From an uncultured Pantoea sp. (lineage in GTDB: Bacteria > Pseudomonadota > Gammaproteobacteria > Enterobacterales > Enterobacteriaceae): DNA of 64,000 nt. Position 1 is the first letter of the stretch. Every line of letters begins with the position of its first letter. The notes under the pieces were generated by a model. It had not been told where the DNA came from, did no database searches, and saw only the letters and a list, made by a program, of their open reading frames with translations. The position numbers were made by a program, and so were the translations under genes. This document shows positions 63,118 to 64,000 of this stretch, in pieces. The DNA is taken from positions 62,001 through 126,000 of the forward strand of contig CAJYVD010000035.1 of assembly GCA_913778495.1 (NCBI GenBank), in the 5' to 3' direction.

Positions 63118-63148
63118 CCCGGTGGGTAATAAGACCCGCCGGGTATTA
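63118..63148 (+). terminator. Terminator after the H-NS-like gene
   Basis: CCCGGTGGGT, loop AATAAG, ACCCGCCGGG (one G-T pair), followed by a short T-rich stretch. It lies 5 bp after the stop. Confidence 0.8.
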
Positions 63149-63350
63149 TCCCTCTTACCGTCGCTTATTCTCACTCCCCCTTACTCTGCATTTCTTTGCC
63201 GCATTTAGCCGGTTATCGCCCCCATTTTATCTCTGCTCCCTTTTCACTCATGCGCCTAAGCTAAGACCGCATTCACATATTGTGCGGGGTGCTTTACTGC
63301 TACGCTGGACATCCGTTAATTACGCGTTGATCTGATAAAGGAAATAAGTG

Positions 63351-64000
63351 ATGCACATCGAAGAACCGGCATTAGCATTATGGCTGCAGGCATTCCGCCA
63401 TGAGTTGCATCGTTTTCCCGAGTTGTCGCATCAGGAGTTTGAAACCACCGCGCGCATTCGCCAGCAACTGGAGCATCATGGAATTCGCGTGCTCGATCTG
63501 GCGTTAGAGACCGGCGTGGTGGCAGAAATCGGCTTACCCACGGCCCCGCTGGTGGTATTGCGCGCGGATATTGACGCCCTGCCGATTGAAGAACAGGCCG
63601 AACTCCCCTTTCGTTCCACACGGCATGGCGTGATGCATGCCTGCGGCCATGATTTTCATAGCGCAGCGGCGCTCGGTGCGGCGGTGTTGCTCAAGCAGCA
63701 AGAAGCGTCGCTACCGGGCCGCGTGCGCATCCTTTTTCAGCCAGCGGAGGAGACCGCGACAGGCGCACTCGCGATGCTTGCCAGTGGCGCGCTGGAACAG
63801 GCCCGCGCCATTTTTGGCCTGCATAACGATCCTACGCTGCCGCCAGGGGTGATCGGCAGCAAAGCAGGCGCGTTGACCGCCGCGGTTGATCGCGTTGATA
63901 TCACGATTACCGGCACGGGTAGCCACGCGGCTAAACCGCATTGTGGAAACGATCCTATTGTGATCGCCGCGCAGATCATCTCCGCCGCTCAAACGCTGGT
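63351..64000 (+). CDS. M20-family amidohydrolase/peptidase (partial, 3' end beyond window)
   Basis: The first about 216 codons of an M20D amidohydrolase (IAA-amino-acid/hippurate hydrolase, N-acyl-amino-acid amidohydrolase type). The metal and catalytic signatures are present: RHELHRFPELSHQEFET, ADIDALPIEEQ, HACGHDFHSAA (about 95-106) and FQPAEETATGA. The dimerisation domain begins near 180 with ITITGTGSHAAKPH. AAAGGAAAT precedes the ATG. The frame is open to base 64000. Substrate unknown. Confidence 0.93.
   Translation, partial: MHIEEPALALWLQAFRHELHRFPELSHQEFETTARIRQQLEHHGIRVLDLALETGVVAEIGLPTAPLVVLRADIDALPIEEQAELPFRSTRHGVMHACGHDFHSAAALGAAVLLKQQEASLPGRVRILFQPAEETATGALAMLASGALEQARAIFGLHNDPTLPPGVIGSKAGALTAAVDRVDITITGTGSHAAKPHCGNDPIVIAAQIISAAQTL

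Overview
The window reads as a chromosomal segment of a member of the Enterobacterales. The evidence is close relatives of enterobacterial FhuE, YebG (with a LexA box), an H-NS-family protein, cytochrome b561 and a glutaredoxin-type arsRBC set. Genus is uncertain; an Erwinia/Pantoea-like or Enterobacter-like host would fit. I saw no rRNA, tRNA, CRISPR array, integrase or intact insertion sequence.

1-8.9 kb is a defence island. A type I restriction-modification methylase gene (hsdM, cut by the left edge) is divergent from a complete four-gene Zorya type I operon (zorA-zorB-zorC-zorD), whose three junctions are all 4-bp ATGA overlaps.

9-19.3 kb holds loosely connected metabolic and export genes on the minus strand: a FAD oxidoreductase, a secreted alpha/beta hydrolase, an unknown 122-aa protein, and a C39-peptidase ABC exporter with its HlyD partner but no visible peptide substrate. 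These are followed by two gene fossils (SMP-30 and DMT transporter), an amidohydrolase and a divergent LysR regulator.

20-40 kb is a mosaic accessory region. Its mark is a two-hairpin intergenic repeat (arms GTCCGCTT/AAGCGGAC), found about nine times here and not seen elsewhere in the window. Between copies lie small stand-alone genes: VOC, YD-like secreted protein, O-methyltransferase, Nudix, ASCH, XRE, GNAT, SDR/LysR and a phosphatase, plus an ABM-ACT-ArsR operon and a degraded SDR gene. A repeat-free block at about 23.5-32.3 kb carries a chemotaxis receptor, an arsH remnant, arsC-arsB-arsR, and sulP-uspA-MFS behind a structured leader.

40-64 kb is more core-like. It has a cupin regulator divergent from a B3/B4-domain gene, cytochrome b561, a second chemotaxis receptor, SOS-regulated yebG, a HAM1-like/SIR2-like gene pair, an EAL phosphodiesterase, and an amino-acid-type ABC importer with two flavin monooxygenases (probably organosulfur scavenging). 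A ferric-iron-type ABC importer, a NicO metal transporter, a FhuE-type receptor, an H-NS paralogue and the start of an M20 amidohydrolase complete it.

The strongest discovery candidate is the HAM1-SIR2 pair at 44.7-46.1 kb. It resembles the KomB-KomC part of the Kongming antiphage system without an adjacent KomA deaminase, and its HAM1 protein has a substituted catalytic Asp.
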